Origin: Aspidiotus rigidus
Taxonomy: Eukaryota > Arthropoda > Insecta > Hemiptera > Diaspididae
Direction of reading: 5' to 3'
DNA: 64,000 bases
NCBI GenBank assembly: GCA_035079385.1
Contig: JAVHKY010000013.1
Span: forward strand, 1,302,001 to 1,366,000
Shown here: piece after piece, positions 12,725 to 23,892 of the stretch
How positions within the stretch are numbered: position 1 is the first letter of the stretch
Layout: each line of letters opens with the position of its first letter
Program-made: the position numbers and the translations under genes
The notes under the pieces: model-generated
What the model saw: only the letters and a program-made list of their open reading frames with translations
Databases searched by the model: none
Told to the model about the DNA's origin: nothing

Positions 12725-14294
12725 TTATTTGCCCGTGCCTTCGAGTGCAGCGTGCATGTATTTGCAAAAGTGGTGACGAATAATATCAATTTCTGGAGGA
12801 TCGGTAGATGAGTGTTCTTGAGATTTAAAAATCAAAATTTGTAAGGCCCCCACGAAATAAATGCACTGTTAAAATTAAAGTCATCGAATTTGAGACACTG
12901 GATTTGTTGTAACTCACAATCAAGAAGACAGCTCCCAATAATACTGCCTTTATCTGAACATCCATATCGACAGGAAACGAAACTCCGAAAGTATCTGCGT
13001 CGGTGAACAGTTCAGTGAGAAAACCGCGCCATTGTTTTGATATCCGACCCACTTTTACACGGCCATCACAAGAATAAATCTGAGGGGGAAAGAAAAAACA
13101 TAATTTTTTCTTTTTACACCGATAGGCGAAATTATTAAAAAAAGAAAAATGACCGAGAAAAAAAGATGAGCTAGAAATCTTTCTTATCGTTTTGTTTTGT
13201 TTTTTTTTTTTTTCCTAAACAGGGAGGCCCGCCGCTTGAGGATTCTATTATTTTGAAAGAAATTAGATTTCTCGAAAACATTTTCTAAAATAATCTGACT
13301 ACACAAATAATTACAATGTCAGTTATTCTTCAAGTTCTGAAAAGCTCGTCTTGGTTATTGGGTTGAGACTCGAGATCCACGGGCTACTTATACATTCTTA
13401 TGTATATATTTGTTCGATAGGCTACACGCCTATAGTGGGCTATTATAGGTATGGGAGCGAGGATTTCCAAATACATACATCGAAATCGGCTGCGCCAATT
13501 GCAAAAGCAGGACCAGTGATTTTTAAAACACATCCACCTGATTCGTTCTTCACATCGAACTCCGGTGTTAGAGAATAGTAATTAATTCGTTCAACGGTGC
13601 CTATCAAGTGATTTGAAGGTGAATACACTTCTAGAACCTATAGGAATAATAAAATAAACACGATCTACAAATGTACTTCGCTTTGATCTAATCTAATAAC
13701 CTATGATCGATATACCTGACGTGATGGACAACAACAGGTGCAGTCGCGGTCCCGTTGTATCTGAATAACCATTCTTCGCTCACGGTCGGTAATATTTATA
13801 GTAAAATTGCGATTTTCTCTGAGACAATCTCTACTGCAACAGTCGGTATCTTCAACGGCATAGAATACATCCTCACCTCTCTTATTCTTGACGACGTAAC
13901 GGTTGTTTGTTTCATAACCACAAGCGACTAGAAGTGTTTTCAAAAATTCTTTTAGCTACAGGAGAAGAAAGGGCAAGTCTTACCCTATACTAAGAATTGA
14001 ACAATGACAGCGTTTCAGCCGCATGGCGTGGAATTGCTACCTTGTAAAGAAAACGCTGTCGTTTCTGCTACTGTTTTAAGGCAGAAACGACAGCGTTTTT
14101 TTTTTCAAAATGTGGCAATTTCACGCCACGCGGCTAAAACGCTGACAGATCTGCTGTTTAATTGTTACTAGGGTACGAAATGAAATTCAGATACTCTGAC
14201 AGGCTAGGCCTACTCGTACTTTCTAACGCTTCCTTCTTCTGTTTAATTATCAGATAGTCGACGTTCTCCAACTCATCCAATCTTGAAAAGTGAT
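12725..14294 (-). CDS. Phospholipid scramblase (PLSCR family), 5' end not found
   Basis: Exons in transcript order: 14220-14294, 13716-13927, 13479-13637, 12918-13079 and probably 12725-12865; all phases agree. The family is ATP-independent, Ca2+-responsive and membrane-bound. Motifs in order: SRLDELENVDYLIIKQ, ACGYETNNRYVVKN, AVEDTDCCSRDC, ITGPAFAIGAADFD, VGRISKQWRGF, then the Ca2+-binding-like DADTFGVSFPVDMDVQIKA and the C-terminal membrane helix LLGAVFLI. The cysteine cluster CTCCC may be a palmitoylation site. The usual proline-rich N terminus and its CPPGLEYL-like motif must lie on upstream exons that I could not find. The last exon (CIYFVGALQILIF and a hydrophilic tail) is supported only by splice signals and phase; it is longer and less typical than most scramblase tails. 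Confidence 0.88.
14006..14146. repeat. Long foldback hairpin in a scramblase intron
   Basis: The arms, about 63-66 bases (14006-14068 and 14081-14146), are nearly perfectly complementary around a 12-base loop. Each arm begins and ends with the CAGCGTTT / AACGCTG core, so the unit is internally repeated. It sits in the intron between scramblase exons 13716-13927 and 14220-14294. No clear target-site duplication was seen. It may be a palindromic MITE or, if transcribed with the intron, a source of small RNAs. Confidence 0.8.
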
Positions 14295-14423
14295 CTAAAA
14301 CATAATGGGTTGGTTCCTGTTAAAATCCTCAATGAAAGTTGAAAGTTGGTTGGCTCACTTATGATATTATGTACGAACTACAACAGAGAACTAAAATCAA
14401 GACAATAGGTATTCGATACAGAA

Positions 14424-14505
14424 ATGGAAGATAGCGAAGATTCCGCTCCTAATCGGATCCTGTTATCGCTGCCAGAATTGCGCAAAAAACTTGACTTTCC
14501 AAATA
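14424..14505 (+). CDS. Possible first coding exon of an unknown plus-strand gene
   Basis: An ATG at 14424 opens a short hydrophilic peptide, MEDSEDSAPNRILLSLPELR, then KKLDFPN. It ends at a perfect AG|GTAAGT donor (GT at 14506). Codon use looks more coding-like than its surroundings. No convincing downstream exon was found: the acceptors near 15190-15210 lead at once to TGA. It lies just upstream of the scramblase exons on the other strand, so it could be a divergent gene start or a chance match. Confidence 0.25.
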
Positions 14506-17500
14506 GGTAAGTATAGAGGTGGGCTACCTCGTTCCTCTCTGCTATTCCGTGAATTCTTACGAGGCCAATAAGTTCGGTTTTCTACACGCGCGCATCTTTA
14601 CAATGAATTAATAGATGAAAAGAAGATGTATCGGTAAATGTTTGAAAAAAATATAGGTATATAACTTAGGTATTCTCAGGAAACTCTTTTTTATCGACTT
14701 GTTCTTTGTGAAACAACAAGCAAAAAATTGTTGAAGTTTTTATAATTCATATCTGCAGTCATATAGGTAGCCTACATGGAAGCGCACATTACTTCAGTAT
14801 TCCCAGCTGAAAATTTCATCTAAATAAAAACCAAGATCGTGAGGTAATTACATAGTGAGTAAAAAAAGTATTTTGTGTTCTTCTTTATTCTGTACTCGAT
14901 AATATTGACGATAACTCGTCAAGTTAGCTGCATACACGGAAGTTGAATCTTCAGGGTACATGTAAAAATTTTTACAGAGTCCAACAAGTTCTACTTGTTG
15001 GGTACAGATAACTTGTACGTGTTGTACCGATACCGGTACCTTGAAATATTACATTATTGCTCAATCAATGAGACGAGAAAAGAAAATTGAATCAAGTTTT
15101 AAGCTTCAAATTTACTCAACTCAAGTTATTCAAGACATAACTTACTTTATTAGCTAACCTCATATAGCATCATTTCTTCTCATTTTCAGCTGTTCTTTTA
15201 ATTGCAGGATATTTTGAGACCTCAACTTAAAGTGATTCATGAATCCGACTCGGAATCGCGATACTTAAATTACACAAACGTAAGATGGTTCGATTTCCTA
15301 AGCATGAGTCTGGTAGCATAATGAATCATCAAAAGATAATGAATAGCTGAAGCTGCGGAAACATCCAAAAAATTTTAAACGATACAAGCGGTGAAAAGAT
15401 TTTTAATACTCCTGTATTTTTCAAATCCGGTACGGATATTTTCATGTAAATAACGAAACGCAGCTACAATTTATCAAAAATATGGACTCTATTCAGAGTA
15501 TTGAATTGCTGAAGAAATACGTACGTTTTGGTGACGCGATACCGGATCGCATCGGTTGCTGAACAATTGGAGGCTCTGGCGAAGTCTGCGACATCATTAT
15601 ATGTATATATTGTATGATAAGTGTGTCTGAAACATTCGAAAAAATTGATACTGATTTGAATCTCGGACATTAATTTAAAGCAATTCATTTTTGGTTCAAC
15701 TTGATCACAAAATAATTCTAACTTACACACGTTGGTCTATCCGTTGATCTCAGTTATATACAGCGTGCAAAGAAATAAACGGTCAAACTGCACATCGTCA
15801 AGCTTTACGTTCCAATCGATAATAAATTCGACCGATTCCACAGCAACAACTACATGCGACCAGGGCGTGTACAAAAATGTGATTGTCGCTCTTTTCCTCT
15901 CCTACGAAGTGCACGTGCTTAATATAATTAAGGAAGGTCGAGGGTCGTGGTGGGCGCTCACCAAAATAAAATTTGTTAAACCAAAATAATTTTACGCGCA
16001 TGCGAGATTTAATCCGAGACATCAAATTTTTAAGTAGGCCTATCAATGAATCTTCAGATTTTTTTTTTAAATCAAAGAATATTCGTTTTGAAGTTATGTT
16101 TTCAGTGATTAAAAAATTTTCAAAAATCTGCGAAAATTTGATTTCTACCCATTTAACGCTATAACATTGTAATTTTTCTAACGGCTTCGCTATTGCTATC
16201 TTTCAATAGTAAAAAAAAAAATAAACAGGGCTTAGTCATCAAGGGCGAATCAAGGTGAAAATTTGAGGGGTTCAACTCTAATCTTCATTGAGGATCGAAT
16301 TTAAATTCAATTTCTTTTTTCAATAAAACAACTTTTTTCTTTCAAATTCGATCCTCTTTGTGGGGGGTGGAGGAGGGGGTGAAGACAAACTTTAGGAGGG
16401 ACTATTATTTTTTAAAGGAGAAACATTTCACATTTTTCCCTCAAAGGTAAAAAGGCTTTATCAAAGCCCCTCCTCCTCCCTCCCTCCCTCCCTCCCTCCC
16501 TCCCTGGGTCCGCTCTCGATCTTAGATAGAAGAACAAAATACTGTGTCGTCAACCATCTGGCACCGCATTCAAAGCGAAGTCGAGGGTAGTAAATTGTAG
16601 GAATAGCAATTTTCCAAGTTTTTCACGAGCTCTGTACAAAATTCTATTTAAAATTCGCGATATTATTCATGGTCACTTTCTTTGCGTGTAAGAGTGATGG
16701 ACCATACTCAAAGTAGTTTTTAATGTTTTTGTTTTAAAGGATTTAAGTCTTGTGTATTTTGTTTTTATTTTATTCAAAAATGAAGTGTGAAGACGAGAAG
16801 AGGAGTTTTAAAGTCACACTTCTAAATAACTGAGATATTCACGAATAAGATAGAATAAAATACGATAGTAATACATACAGAATGTTAGAGGGATTAAGGT
16901 CACGTAAGCCTACTGTCTTCGGACAATCACGGCGATTTTGTACATAGAATAAAAGTATGACCATATATAGTACATTTGTCCAATATACGTCTGATTTAGA
17001 TTTAGTTTGGCCCGGCATGAGACGCGCGCCGAACCATCGGGAGACCACGATAATAATGTGGGAAGAATAAGTTAGGCTGAAAAATCGACACGTATGAGGA
17101 ATGCATACGACGATTGTAACAAACAAATAGACAGAGACAGATAAAGGAAATACGAATCAAATAAATTTTTCTCGTAGAAATAAGACGTTCAATGAAACGT
17201 AACGATATGAATTGTAGTAAATAAAGCGGGGGACATGATCCCACATTAAGATATACCGCATTACTTAATAAATTAAATTTGTGGGTCAGAAGGCAAAGGG
17301 CTTGATACAATAAATTTACATTATAGCCAGCTAAGTTAGTCTCAAGCAATTTTTGAGAAAAAAATACTATTTTTGAAAATTATAAATTGTTATCCAAGTG
17401 AAGACATTGTTAGTTAAAATAATAGTTACTGAAATGGCCTTTCCAGTTTCAAAACGTAATCGAGATTTTTCATTGTGTTCGGATATTTTTAGTCCATGCA

Positions 17501-18066
17501 ACAAACAAGTACATGTGAAGAAATTCTTTCAAGAGTGTTTGACCAATTTTTGCCCGTAAATTCTTTAATGCAAATTCACATGATCAAGAGTAAATATTGT
17601 GATACATTACCCATTTGTTATTGTTCAAAAGAATTGAAAGTATTATTGATCGTTCACTTCATTAATTCTTTGTTTAGAAACACTCACACTTTCCAACCCA
17701 CAGATTATGATAATAAATTTCATAAATCATAATGAATTATTTTTAAAGATGAATAATGAATTATAAATTCTGAACAAAAAGTCGGAAATGTACCTCCTGT
17801 CGATGCACCACCCATTAATTATGGCATAGTTTGGCTGCACTGTACTGAATGACTTTCATATGATCGCTAACTCAAGTGCATCATTCAAATTAAAATTTGA
17901 AAGGTGATAGGGAGAAATATCTTTCGATTCACTGATCATTCGGTGATATTGTTCTAGAAAGCTCAAAGCTGGTCAGAATCTTAATTGTGCAATCTCTCAC
18001 TGAGTGCTCTTTAAACTATTACTTTTGCTTTCATTCTTTTATTCTAAAACTTTTTAACTCTACAAC
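14506..18066. other. Interval between scramblase and CHCHD2 with no recognisable gene
   Basis: The missing 5' exons of the scramblase may lie here, but no matching motif was found. A (TCCC)n microsatellite lies at about 16470-16505, next to other C-rich runs. Open frames at 15464-15730 (-), 15798-16046 (-), 17002-17349 (-) and 17496-17732 (+) show no family motif. The region just before 18067 probably holds the CHCHD2 promoter and 5' UTR. Confidence 0.45.
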
Positions 18067-19349
18067 ATGCCACGACGTGGACGTTCGGCATCTCCGAGCA
18101 GGTAATGTTCCTTTTATGATCATCGTCAATTACATTTCTGAAAAACCATCTTCGATAATTACGTGACTCTCGCAGTCTTCCGTTGTGTAGTAACGACCTG
18201 ACTCTTGTGAGTTTTAACGATTGTAATAGCAAAGTAATGCTGATATCATCCTGTATTTTGTTTCAGAGCTGCACCTAGACGTGCTGCCTCTCCGTCTCCC
18301 GCTCCTGCTAACCGGACTCAGCCAGCTACCGTACCTCAACAGACACACGCCCCTGCTCCTATGGCAGCTGCCCCGCAACAGCCTTCTTTATTCGGTCAAA
18401 TGGCTGCTACAGCTGGTGGTGTAGCCGTTGGATCGGCCATTGTAAGTATGAATTCATTTTCTGATTAGATTTCGTAGCTGTCCTGATCTATAACTGAAAT
18501 TTAACATACATAGGGACACACTGTAGGGCATGCTGTTACTGGCATGTTCAGCGGTGGTAGCGATCATGAAGTGGCTCCAGCTGCTGCAGCTCCAGCTCAA
18601 CCTGCTACTCAAGGTTACCAAGATCAACAGAATACCTCACCATGCGCATGGGAATTGGGTCAGTTTTTGAAATGTGCTCAGCAGCAAGATGATTTATCGT
18701 TGTGCAGTGGATTCAATGAAGCCCTTCGTCAGTGTAAGGAAATGAATCGTAAGTACGACGTCTTTCATTGAGGGAAATTGAATGTGAGGTTTATGCAGTT
18801 ATGGTCCAAGACGACAGGATCATTTTTCCACAAGTTCACGTATATTATGCTTATACAACTTCGATGGTGGGAATTGAAGGGACAAATGTACAGTATGACC
18901 TGCACTAGAAAAGGAACAAGTTCTAGTTTGGCTCTGATGTAATATTGATCGATGAAGTGATGTCGGTACTAAGAATGTTCATCAAAAAAGTTAGGATTTC
19001 TATAATCTGCGCTTCGCATTAGTATGGGGGAGCTTTTATGTATTGAACCTACATTACCATTATCAACTTTCATTGATATAGAGAAAATTCGTATCGATAT
19101 TCATATTCCTACCGTTGAAAAAAAGTGTGTACTTGGCTAAGAGTATTGGTTGTGGAGTGATAGTTATTGAGAAAAATAGATCTCCACCTAACAAATTCAA
19201 CTCAGAACGGCAACGAATGCTCTCGTCCAATGCCTGATATTTCCAATCTCACTTGTATTTTACATCAGTACTTCTGTGCATAACCTAAAAATATTTCAAT
19301 TATTCACTTCAATTTTGTGCTACTTTTCCTTGTTTCAGGTATGGCTTAA
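18067..19349 (+). CDS. Chchd2: CHCHD2/CHCHD10-like twin CX9C mitochondrial protein
   Basis: Exons 18067-18101, 18267-18441, 18514-18748 and 19339-19349 join in phase to 151 residues, ending CKEMNRMA. The start [17 protein letters not shown] is an arginine/serine-rich presequence typical of the family. An alanine/proline/glutamine-rich linker follows, then the conserved hydrophobic stretch [20 protein letters not shown]. The CHCH domain is [11 protein letters not shown] ... [11 protein letters not shown], both exact CX9C, oxidised in the intermembrane space by the Mia40 pathway. The family acts at cristae/MICOS and respiratory complexes and in stress signalling. If the last intron is retained, the frame runs on to a stop at 18771 with tail RKYDVFH (155 residues). 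The eleven-base final exon fits the family's short C terminus better. Confidence 0.93.
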
Positions 19350-19490
19350 TTTCTTTTTCGTTTTCAAGAGAGGCTCTTCCTGAATTAGTAACATAGCGTG
19401 TTGTTTAGAATTCTGCCGTGCGACTGAAATATCGTTCTTTTTGACTACTTACAGAAGGCCTCGATACTTAGTACTTGATCAACTGTTTTT

Positions 19491-19496
19491 AATAAA
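19491..19496 (+). promoter_or_regulatory. Probable polyadenylation signal of the CHCHD2-like gene
   Basis: An AATAAA hexamer lies about 140 bases after the proposed stop codon (19347-19349). It sits between two convergent genes, at a sensible distance for the 3' end of the plus-strand gene. Confidence 0.5.
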
Positions 19497-19876
19497 TTTT
19501 TATGGAAGTTTATTAGTGATTAGTAACTATCTTTTGTTATACAGTGACTTGGTTCATGGATTAAACTAATTAAATAAGCGCCAACGAATGAAATATATTT
19601 TCAAATTATTTATTCGTCGATTTCCAAGTTATTGATGATTACTTCCCGCCCTTCACTATTTCTTGAAGGTTCGTTCTAGGAAGACGCTAGTATACGTTTA
19701 TAGAATAAACAAGATGATTCTCCGCGTTCTAAAGGCCCAATGAAACGCCCGCTGGGGACTAAATTTTCAACTTCAAGAAAGAATAAGAACTTTAATATTG
19801 TAGGAAAAATTTCGAACAAAATATAAATATGGGATTATACAAAGAGTACAAACTTTCAAAAATTGTACGTGACTAC

Positions 19877-21638
19877 TTAGTCAAATAATTGTTCATATTG
19901 ATTTTGAAGACTGAAAGACATCGAATGGGGAGTGAGCATCATAGAAGATCTCGGCATTCGAGTACGTGAGGTGAGTGGAGTTTTCATAAATTTTAAGGTC
20001 GACCGCATCTCTTTTATGTACGTTTTCGTCATGTTGTCCTCGACTGTAGTCGAATTCGGTTCAACGTTCAAATTCTCTTTCTCGTCGTTTCCACCAGAGA
20101 ATTTCTTGATCAACGTTTCCTTTAAATTTTTCATATCTTCAATCTCTTCGTTCGCTTGATCAACTTTCTTCTGAAGATCGGCAATTTCTTTCTGATACGT
20201 TTCAATCGTTTCTGTAGAGCGAAGCATCCACGTGTTCATTAAATCTAACATTTTGCGAAGCAAATTGTCGTCATATTTTTTCGACTCTTCACTCTTCATT
20301 GCAGTTTCCCTTGTAAGGGCGCAATTTTTCTGCGGAACTTCGATACGCGTGTTTGTGATATCTCTAAGACTTGTATTGAATAAACCGCTCTCATTCATCA
20401 CAGTTCTATCACTCAAAACAGTCGCCTCATTTTCTTCATCGAATCTGTTCTCCAAAGGAATGGGAACAGAATCACTTTCACTCGATTCGGCAGTATGAGT
20501 AAATAAAGTAGTCGGAATTTCATCCAAATCGTCTTTCAATGTTGAAGCGAAGAAACTTCTCTTATTCTTGACAATACTAATTTCTTTCTTTGACTCGTCT
20601 TTCAAAGTCGATTCGTGGCAACTATTTTCATTTGCAATTGTGATATCGCTCAGTGTAGGAGCAGTCAGAAAAATATCTTCTTTCACTGCATCAGTCAAAG
20701 TTGAGGCGAGAGAGCTGTCGTCATTCGTTACAGTGGTGTCGTTATTGGTAAGTGTGACGGCCAGTAAACTTCCTTCGTTAGCTAAAAATGTTTCATTTTC
20801 TATAAAACTACCATCTCTCGAATCGAGAGTACATGAAGGCAACATTTCGTGTAGAAACTCATCACGATGCGGTAAGGGCGACTCTAATTTCTCGGTTGAA
20901 ACAAGAAAGCTATTCTCATTTGTCGCAGTGGTATCATTGAGTGTGGTAGCTAACAAACTTTCATCATTAACTAGAAGTGTGTCGTTTTCAATGAAACTAC
21001 TATCCTTCAAAATCAAGGAACACGAAGGAAGCATTTCGCGAATAGGTACAATACGACGCAGCGGGGGTGATTCGCATTTCTCGGTCGACATAGATGATTC
21101 AGAAAGCTTACCGAATACCTCGCCGGGCAATGTGCGATGTGCGCTATCTCTTTGCAAAAAATTATCTTCTGACAAAGGTATTCTAGGTGCATCGTCGTAC
21201 GTGATACTCATCCTCGGGTCGCTGGAAGTGAGCTTATCATCAATGGTCAAATCTGATCCCACATCGAAAGAGTCGTGACTTTGTGAAGGAAGAGATAGAT
21301 CGGGAATGGGCAATAACACTATGCTGTCTCGATTCAACTTTCGCGTACCTAACATACTTCTTCGAGGTTGTCGTACGCTCAAATTTTTCATCGAAGAGAC
21401 GAAGGTATCTGAAAGGAAGACTTCAATGTTCAAATGTTCAAGTGAAAAGAAAGAATGTGCACTCAGTTAGCTTACTTTCGTTGTTGGAAACACTCCTCTG
21501 TTTCCGAAGCGTTTCGGCGACTTGTAAATTTTTTGGAATCATTTCAAACGTTTTTAGGGTTTTTTCGTTATACGTGGTAGTACCAATGTGACTTCGACGA
21601 CTGCCGAGCATACTTTTCCTTGAATGGCGAATGTCCAT
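19877..21638 (-). CDS. Uncharacterised Ser/Thr-rich coiled-coil protein with internal repeats
   Basis: Exon 21476-21638 joins exon 19877-21408 in phase (GAA A | AT ACC), giving 564 residues. I do not recognise the family. A basic motif occurs twice near the N terminus, RKSMLGSRRS and RRSMLGTRK, with a related MPRSSMM near the C terminus. The middle is acidic and Ser/Thr/Asn-rich. It contains two copies of a roughly 55-residue repeat of the form (R/H)EMLPSC...SFIEN(D/E)T, followed by LLA-type segments and DTT(A/V)TN. A predicted coiled coil follows (ETYQKEIADLQKKVDQANEE through KNLKETLIKKF). The end is basic, ...SFSLQNQYEQLFD. There is no signal peptide or membrane segment. The layout suggests a phosphorylated scaffold, perhaps cytoskeletal or mitotic, but that is inference. 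The gene converges on CHCHD2. Confidence 0.8.
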
Positions 21639-22411
21639 GATAATAAATGACTCTTTCTCCTAAAAAATAATGATACATGCATAAAAAACAACCCGAATCA
21701 GATGAAAAAAAAAAAAAAAATAGAGAACTGTGAAAAGATTTTCAATGATCTTGTTAATGAGAATGAAATACTTTTACGAAAAGCAAAGAAAAACGTACCA
21801 AAACTAATTCAATAAAATTAAAGATATTGTGTTATTGTTTCAAAAACAAGGAATTTGACGACATTCGATCCAAACGAAAGCCTGCAGAATACGACGAAAA
21901 ATAACGATGGAATTAAAATTAAGCCGCGGTTTGAACAGGATTTTTGAATGATACCGTTTCACTGGTTTCAATCAATTTTTAAACGGAATTTTTTCCGTAA
22001 TCAACAATGGGCTTGCGGTGTGCATGACGTAAATGCGTTCGTTCGTTTCAGTGTTTCAAATTAATTCATTCACTTGAATGTCATAGCCGAACCGTTCAGT
22101 CGTTCGGTCGATGGTCATCTATTCGGTCCGGTTATCCGCTAGGATCGCTAACTGCGCGCGCAATCTGCTCAACAGTTGGTTATGTGCATTGATGGTATTT
22201 TACTATTTTTGCCGAATTATTTTGAAAACAGGAACTACACTGAAATTTCTAATAGGCCTAGTCTTGAATGAAGTGGAATTGAAGGTTTTATCATTTCATT
22301 CAAGTTGTAGAATTTTACTATTGGAGTTTGAGAGAAATTGGTTTAAAATAATTATATATCATCTTAAGTAAAATATTATATATTTTGTTCCAACGCCTTA
22401 ATTTTGTATAT
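21639..22411. other. Upstream region of the coiled-coil gene
   Basis: This presumably contains the promoter and 5' UTR of the minus-strand gene starting at 21638. A poly(A) run lies near 21703-21720. A locally GC-richer stretch with repeated GTTCG/TTCGGT motifs lies at about 22030-22170. The short ORF at 22111-22371 has no motif and is not called. Confidence 0.4.
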
Positions 22412-22469
22412 CCGTGACCTGGCACAAAGAAATCGACCTTATAAGATTTATGCAGCATAGAGCTACATT

Positions 22470-23127
22470 TAGGGTTTGCAACCAAAATAATTTCTCAATG
22501 GTTAACGGTTATTGGTCCAAATGTTATAAGTGTTATAACGGTTATGACCAATGATTCAGTCATAACAGTCAAAATAAAAAAGAAAATACTTTTTTTTGGA
22601 AGAAAAAAAATGTTTTTTGGGGGACAAACATGTTTTCCAACAAAAAAACATCGAAAAGAAAACGGTCAGTTATAACTGTTATGACCGTTTCACCGTTAGG
22701 AAACGACTATTTGTCAAACGGTCAACAAACTTCTTAACATGAAACAGATTGGTCAAATGGTTAACATTTTTTTTTTGTTTTGGTTATTGATTATAAAAGT
22801 TACCGGGTATTCGCATGAGGACACAACTGTAGGTGCGCTAGAGTCGTGCTCAAAAAGGGGATTTGGCAAAAATTGCCATAAACCTGTATAAAACTAAAAC
22901 GGGCTGTATCTTTGTCAATATTGAAAAATACAAAAAAGTAGTAAGAGCATTTTTTTATTATTTTCATTCATAGAATAACCTAAAAGAAGAAAAAATTAAG
23001 ATTTCAACAATTTTCTGTAACATCCCCTTTTCAGGCAGCTTCCAAAAATGGCCACCACAGTTTTCATAGAGGGCGCCTACTTTGTGTCCTCATGCGAATA
23101 AGTATAACTGTTATTTTGCAAACCCTA
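22470..23127. mobile_element. Nonautonomous hAT-like DNA transposon
   Basis: The 658-bp element has termini TAGGGTTTGCAA ... TTGCAAACCCTA. It is flanked by GCTACATT (22462-22469) and GCTGCATT (23128-23135), an 8-bp duplication with one mismatch, as expected for hAT. Subterminal DNA is rich in GGTTAACGGTTAT and TTATAAC motifs, shared with the element at 23302-26588. It has no transposase. A TA-flanked MITE is inserted at 22810-23098. Confidence 0.75.
22810..23098. mobile_element. TA-flanked MITE (Tc1/mariner-like) nested in the hAT element
   Basis: Perfect 17-bp terminal inverted repeats, TTCGCATGAGGACACAA, bound a 289-bp segment flanked by TA on both sides (22808-22809 and 23099-23100). Similarity of the arms continues less perfectly (TAGG(T/C)GC). 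It has no coding capacity. The TA duplication suggests mobilisation by a Tc1/mariner transposase; the family is otherwise unrecognised. Confidence 0.75.
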
Positions 23128-23540
23128 GCTGCATTTCTTCAGTACTGAATCAATCATACTGCAGGAATGTAGCTGCGGTATGAATCTCATAAGGTCGATT
23201 TCTTTGTGACATATCACATCTCTTCCTAAACTTTCTATAGTAAACAACAATCTTGTACCTAATACTAGGATGACAGTATTTTATTGTCCTTGCGCTTTTA
23301 CCAGGGCTTGCATAATAACAGTTATTTTTCCGTTAACCGTTATAACCGAAATGAAAATACCAATTTTGACCGATTGACCGTTAACTGTTATAATTCACAA
23401 GCGATCTTAATCGATTGACCGTTAACCGTTATTTTTTCTGTTATAACTGTTATTTGACCAAAATAAATTTGAAGCGACAAAAAAAAAATTGGTAAAAAAA
23501 AAAGAAAAAAATGTTTCCAGTTGATTCTTCGGAGTTTGGA

Positions 23541-23805
23541 GAAATGTACAGGGAGGAAATCGCGTTTTGAGATTCCTCAAAGACTATTAAAGATAGAAAC
23601 TTGATATTGAACAATGAAAATGTCGAGGTGGATACTTTTCATTAAAAAAAAAAAAAACAGTAAGAGAATCGGTGCAGTAGAAGTCGAGATCGAACTGTCA
23701 AAAGACCTGTTTTTCTATGAAAATATGTCACATAAGAAATATGTAGGGAGGGAATCGCGTTCCGAGATTTCTCAAAGACTAGTGAAGATAGAAACTTGAT
23801 ATTAA
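23541..23805. repeat. Diverged direct duplication of about 204 bp, second copy interrupted
   Basis: Copy A (about 23541-23744) and copy B (from 23745) both start AGGGAGG(A/G)AATCGCG and pass through GATAGAAACTTGATATT. Copy B is interrupted at 23806. It resumes near 24529 with GATATTTAACACTGCAAATG, matching copy A from 23604, and continues to about 24630 (GTAGAAGTCGA(A/G)ATCGAAC). Confidence 0.65.
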
Positions 23806-23838
23806 CAGGGAACCTGTTTTATGGGGGGCTATTTGAGA

Positions 23839-23887
23839 AATCTGCCGTCTGCCGTGCGCCGTCCGCCGTCCGCCGTGCGCCGTCCAG
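23839..23887. repeat. GCCGTCC-type GC-rich microsatellite
   Basis: About seven degenerate copies of a 7-base GCCGTCY unit stand immediately before the tandem array. It is the most GC-rich patch in an otherwise AT-rich region. Confidence 0.7.
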
Positions 23888-23892
23888 CGAAA

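Larger units (their letters stand above)
22413..23212. mobile_element. Palindromic MITE-like element, split by a hAT insertion
   Basis: The outer arms begin CACAAAGAAATCGACCTTAT on the left (about 22423-22442). The same sequence is found inverted on the right (about 23189-23208). With the inserted hAT (22470-23127) removed, the arms pair over some 45-50 bases, including AGCTACATT. The uninterrupted unit would be about 140 bp. No clear outer target-site duplication was found. Confidence 0.6.

Noticed and set aside
17496..17732. 78-codon ORF with several Cys and hydrophobic residues, possibly a transposase end
   Set aside because: No definite motif could be matched and no inverted ends were found.
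20568..21278. 236-codon plus-strand ORF
   Set aside because: It is the antisense shadow of the minus-strand coiled-coil gene, which has consistent splice phase and a coiled coil.
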